From Sympetrum striolatum (lineage: Eukaryota; Arthropoda; Insecta; Odonata; Libellulidae), in the NCBI GenBank assembly GCA_947579665.1, contig OX388348.1:11842001-11906000 (forward strand): DNA of 64,000 nt, read 5' to 3'. The notes under the pieces were generated by a model. It had not been told where the DNA came from and did no database searches. It saw only the letters and a list, made by a program, of their open reading frames with translations. Positions within the stretch are counted from its first letter, which is position 1. Every line of letters begins with the position of its first letter. Both the position numbers and the translations under genes were made by a program. This document shows, piece by piece, positions 60,255 through 64,000 of this stretch.

Positions 60255-63200
60255 GTACACTGAAATACCCTTAAACACCCTAGTATACCCTTTCATATAC
60301 AATATAAAACCCTGAATAACCCATAAAAACCCTGTCATACCCTTAAAATTCGTGAAATACCCTGAAAAAACCTGCAATAAACTTAGAAAACGTTTAATAC
60401 TATGAAAAACCCTGAAAAACCCTTACAAATTACTTAATACCCTAAAAACCCCTGAAGAACCCTTGAAAACCATGTAATACCCTTAAAAACCCTGAAATAC
60501 CCTTAAAAACCCTGCAATACACTTAAAAAACGTTTAATACTATGAAAAACCCTGAAAAACCCTTAAGAACTATGTTATTCCCTCAATAACCCTGAAATAC
60601 CCTGAAAAGCAAAAAAATACACAGGAAAAATCATATGATTGACCTTTAAAACCCTGAAATACCCTGTAAAACAAAGAAATTCCCTTAAAACACATATAAT
60701 AACCTTAACATCCCTTCAATACCCTGAAAAAAATTGAAATTCCATAAAAAAATCCTCTGATACCCTCAAAATCCAAAGGATACCCTAAAAAACCTGAGTA
60801 CCCTTAAAAAGCTCTGATACACTGAAAATCCTAAGGATACCCTTAAAAACGCTGAATACCCTTAGAAATCCTTAATACTATAAAAAAACCTAAAATATCC
60901 TTTAAAAACCCTGAAATCCCCTGGAAAAACAAAAAAAAACCTTAAAAACCCCCTGTTATACCTTAGAAACCCTGAAATACCCTGAAAAACAAAGAAATAC
61001 CATGGAAAAAACATATGAAACCCTTAAAAACCCTCCAATACCCTGGAAAACAAAGGAATACCCTTAAAAACCCGGAAATACAAGGAAATACCCTTTTAAA
61101 CTATATGATACCAATAAAATTAAAATACCCATCAAAACCCTGACATACCCTGAAATACATGCTTTACCCTTACAAATCCTGCATTTCTATGAAAATCCCT
61201 GAAAACCCCTTAAAACCATGTTATACCCTTAAAAACCTTGAAATACCCTTAAAAACCCAAATATACCCTTACAAATCCGGAAATACAATATCAAACCCTG
61301 AATAACTCTTAAAAACAATTTCATACCCTTAAAATTCCTGAAATACCCTGAAAAACCCTGCAATACACTTAAAAAAACGTTAAATACTATGAAAAACCCT
61401 GAAAACCCCTTAAGAACTATGTTATACCCTCAAAAACCCTGAAAAAAGGAAACATCCTTGAAAACGATATGATACCCTTAAAAATCCAGGAATACCCATT
61501 AAAACCCTGAAATACACTGAAAAACTCTGCTAAACACTAAAAATCCTGAAATACTATGAGAACCCTGAAAAACCCTTAAAAACAATGTTATACCTTTAGA
61601 AAATAAAAAATACACTGGAAAAACCATATGATACCCTTTAAAGCCCTGATTACACTGGAAAACAAAGAAATTCCCATAAAACCCATTAAATAAAGGTAAA
61701 AATCCTTCAATACCCTGAAAAAAGATGATTTCCGAAAAAAATCCTCTGATACCATGAAAAACCAAAGGATACCCTAAAAAAAATAAGTACCCTTATAAAT
61801 CCTGAAATACTATAAAAAACCCTGAAATATCCTAAAAATACCCTGAAATACCCTTAAAAACCCTGAAAAACAATGAAATACCCTTAAGAACAATATGATA
61901 CCCTTAAAAACCCTAAAATATCCATAAAAAATCTGAATTACCCAGAATAACCCTGCTTTATCCTTACTAATCCTGAGATACTATGAAAAACCCTGAAAAT
62001 CACTTAAAAAATATTGTAATACCCTTAATAACCCTGAAACACCCTTAAAAAAACTGAAATACTCTTAAACACCCTGCTTTACCCTTACTAATCCGAAAAT
62101 ACAATATAAAACCCTAACTTACTCTTAAAAACAATTTCATACCCTTAAAAATTCTGAAATATCCTAGAATAACCTGCAATACACTTAAAAAAACGTTAAA
62201 TACTATGAAAAACCCTGAAAACCCTTATAAAATATGTTATTCCCTCAAAAACCCTTTTAAACCATGAGAAACCCTCAGAAACCCTGAAATACCCTCAAAA
62301 TTTCTGCATTAAACTTAAAAAACCCTTAATACTATGAGAAACCCTGAAATATCCTAAAACACCCTGAAATTCCCTGGAAAACAAAGAAATATCCTGAAAA
62401 AAACATATAATACCCTTAAAATCCTCCAATACCCCTGAAAAACCCTTAAAAACAAGGAAATACCCTTAAACACCCTGCTATACCCTTGCAAATCCGGAAA
62501 TACAATATAAAACCCTGAATGGCTCTTAAAAACAATTTCATACTCTTAAAAATCCAGAAATATCCTGGAAAACCCTGCAATACACTTAAAAATATTAAAT
62601 ACTATGAAAAACCCTAATAAACATTTAAAAACTATGATATACCCTCAAAAACCCTGAAATACCCTCAAAATCCCTGCATTAAACTTAAAAAACCCTAAAT
62701 ACTATGAGAAACCCTGTAATATTCTAAAAAACTATGAAATTCCCTGGAATACAAAGAATTATCCTTAAAAACCCCGAAAAAAAGGAAATACCCTTTAAAA
62801 CTATATGATACCCTAAAAAACCCTGAAATACACATTATAACCCCGGAATACCCTGAAAAACCCTGAAATACAAGGAAATACACTTTTAAACTATATGATA
62901 CCCTTAATATTAAAATACCCATAAAAGTCCTGACATACCCTGAAATACATGCTTTACCCTTACAAATCCTGAAATTCTATGAAAATCCCTGAAAACCCCT
63001 TAAAAACATGTTATACCCTTAAAAACCCTGAAATACCCTTATAAAACCTGCTATACCCTTATAAATCCGGATATACAACATAAAACCCTGAATAACTCTT
63101 AAAAACAATTTCATACCTGTAAAAATCCTGAAATACCCTGAAAAACCCTGCAATACACTTAAAAAAAAACGTTGAATACTATGAAAAAACATGAAAAACC

Positions 63201-64000
63201 CTTAAAGACTATGTTATACCCTCAAAAACCCTGAAAAAATAGGAAATACCCTTTAAACCATATGATACCCTTAAAAACCCTGAAATACCCATTAAAACCC
63301 TGAAATACAGTGAAAAACTCTGCTATACACTAAAAATCCTGAAATACTATGAAAACCCTGAAAAACGCTTAAAAAATAATGTAATACCCTTAATAACCCT
63401 GAAACACCCTTAAAAACAAGGAAATACCCTTAAACACCCTGCTATACCCTTACAAATCCGGAAATACAATATAAAACCCTAATTTACTCTTAAAAACAAT
63501 TTCATACCCTTAAAAATCCTGAATAACCTTGAAAACCCTGTAATACACTTAAAAAAACATTAAATATAATGAAAAACCCTGAAAAACTCTTAAAAACTAT
63601 GTTATACCCCCAAAAACCCTTGTAAACCATGTAAAACCCTCAAAAACCCTGAAATACCCTCAAAATCCCTGCATTACACTTAAAAAACCCTAAATACTAT
63701 AAGAAACCCTGAAATATCCTAAAATACCCTGAAATTCCCTGGATAACAAAGAAATATCCTTAAAAACCCTGAAAAAAACGAAATACCCTTTAAACCATAT
63801 GAGACCCTTAAAAACCCTGAAATACCCATTTAAACCCAAAATTACCCTGAAAAACAAAGAAATACCCTGGAAAAACATAAAATACCCTTAAAAATCCTCC
63901 AATACCCTTGAAAAAAAGAAATACCCTTTAAAATTATATGATACCCTTTGAAATCCTGAAATACCCTGAAAAACCCTGCAATACACTTAAATAACGTTAA
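60255..64000. repeat. Giant degenerate minisatellite, block 2 (runs off window)
   Basis: Same core and same C-rich orientation as the second half of block 1. A marked higher-order order is visible. The segment cggaaatacaatataaaacc, then a unit ending in aacaatttcat, then cttaaaaaaacgttaaatac recurs near 61,366, 62,183, 62,583, 63,155, 63,548 and 63,986. Most spacings are close to 400 bp or twice that. The array continues past position 64,000. Confidence 0.95.

Larger units (their letters stand above)
52166..64000 (-). other. Presumed intron of the convergent minus-strand gene
   Basis: Everything from the acceptor at 52,165/52,166 to the window edge is transposon remnants and minisatellite, with no further exon visible on the minus strand. 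Whether it is truly transcribed as an intron is inference from the splice acceptor. Confidence 0.35.

Noticed and set aside
53252..63878. Open frames in the array giving peptides rich in GYFRVFKG or similar
   Set aside because: They are translations of the repeat. Unit length is about 20 bp and irregular, so frames change and end quickly, and both strands give such frames.
52831..64000. Telomere or CRISPR interpretation of the array
   Set aside because: Units do not match TTAGG/TTAGGG, the array is interstitial, and no constant-repeat/variable-spacer pattern exists.

Overview
The window reads as a piece of a large, AT-rich arthropod genome, probably an insect. The evidence is a multi-exon gene with GT-AG introns encoding the trithorax-group histone methyltransferase ASH1, together with decayed Tigger/pogo, piggyBac, hAT and LINE copies and tRNA-derived SINE footprints. 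No bacterial-type genes, tRNA genes, rRNA genes or CRISPR arrays were seen. The order or species cannot be told from the sequence alone.

Region 1-27,122 has no exon I can support. It is AT-rich DNA punctuated by short CpG/GC-rich islands (about 1.1, 5.8, 7.1, 8.3, 10.1, 14.1, 15.6, 17.2, 20.6, 24.3 and 25.8 kb). It holds tRNA-like SINE remnants, mostly on the minus strand, a LINE reverse-transcriptase fragment (about 13 kb), and a hAT-type MITE with both terminal inverted repeats and its target-site duplication (4,716-5,019). It also holds a LINE-like 3' tail inserted into a 180-bp tandem repeat (2,097-2,245), an inverted-terminus element with a 20-bp tandem core (22,645-22,838), several 150-215 bp tandem duplications and a perfect 21-bp hairpin (10,378-10,426). 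It is either the first intron of ash1 or 5' intergenic DNA. The start codon of ash1 was not found.

Region 27,123-48,035 holds sixteen + strand exons of ash1. All splice phases agree, giving 7,578 nt (2,525 codons plus stop). The order is a long disordered N-terminal half with three AT-hooks, basic clusters and a 10-residue repeat, then the conserved pre-AWS region, AWS, SET, post-SET, bromodomain, PHD finger, BAH domain and a conserved C-terminal tail. This is the domain order known for ASH1/ASH1L, a nucleosomal H3K36 methyltransferase that opposes Polycomb silencing. A broken Tigger-like transposon lies in the intron before the pre-AWS exon.

Region 48,036-52,452 is the ash1 3' flank. It holds one minus-strand exon (51,871-52,165) with an acceptor site and stop codon, apparently the last exon of an unidentified convergent gene.

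Region 52,453-64,000 begins with a Tigger fragment and is then nearly all a giant degenerate minisatellite. Its core is a 10+10 bp unit (consensus accctgaaatacccttaaaa). It flips orientation at about 54,685, shows a higher-order period near 400 bp, and is interrupted at 57,450-60,254 by a dead piggyBac-type transposon. The array runs off the right end of the window. Its A-tracts recur about every helical turn, which predicts intrinsically curved DNA. This array is the most unusual structure in the window.
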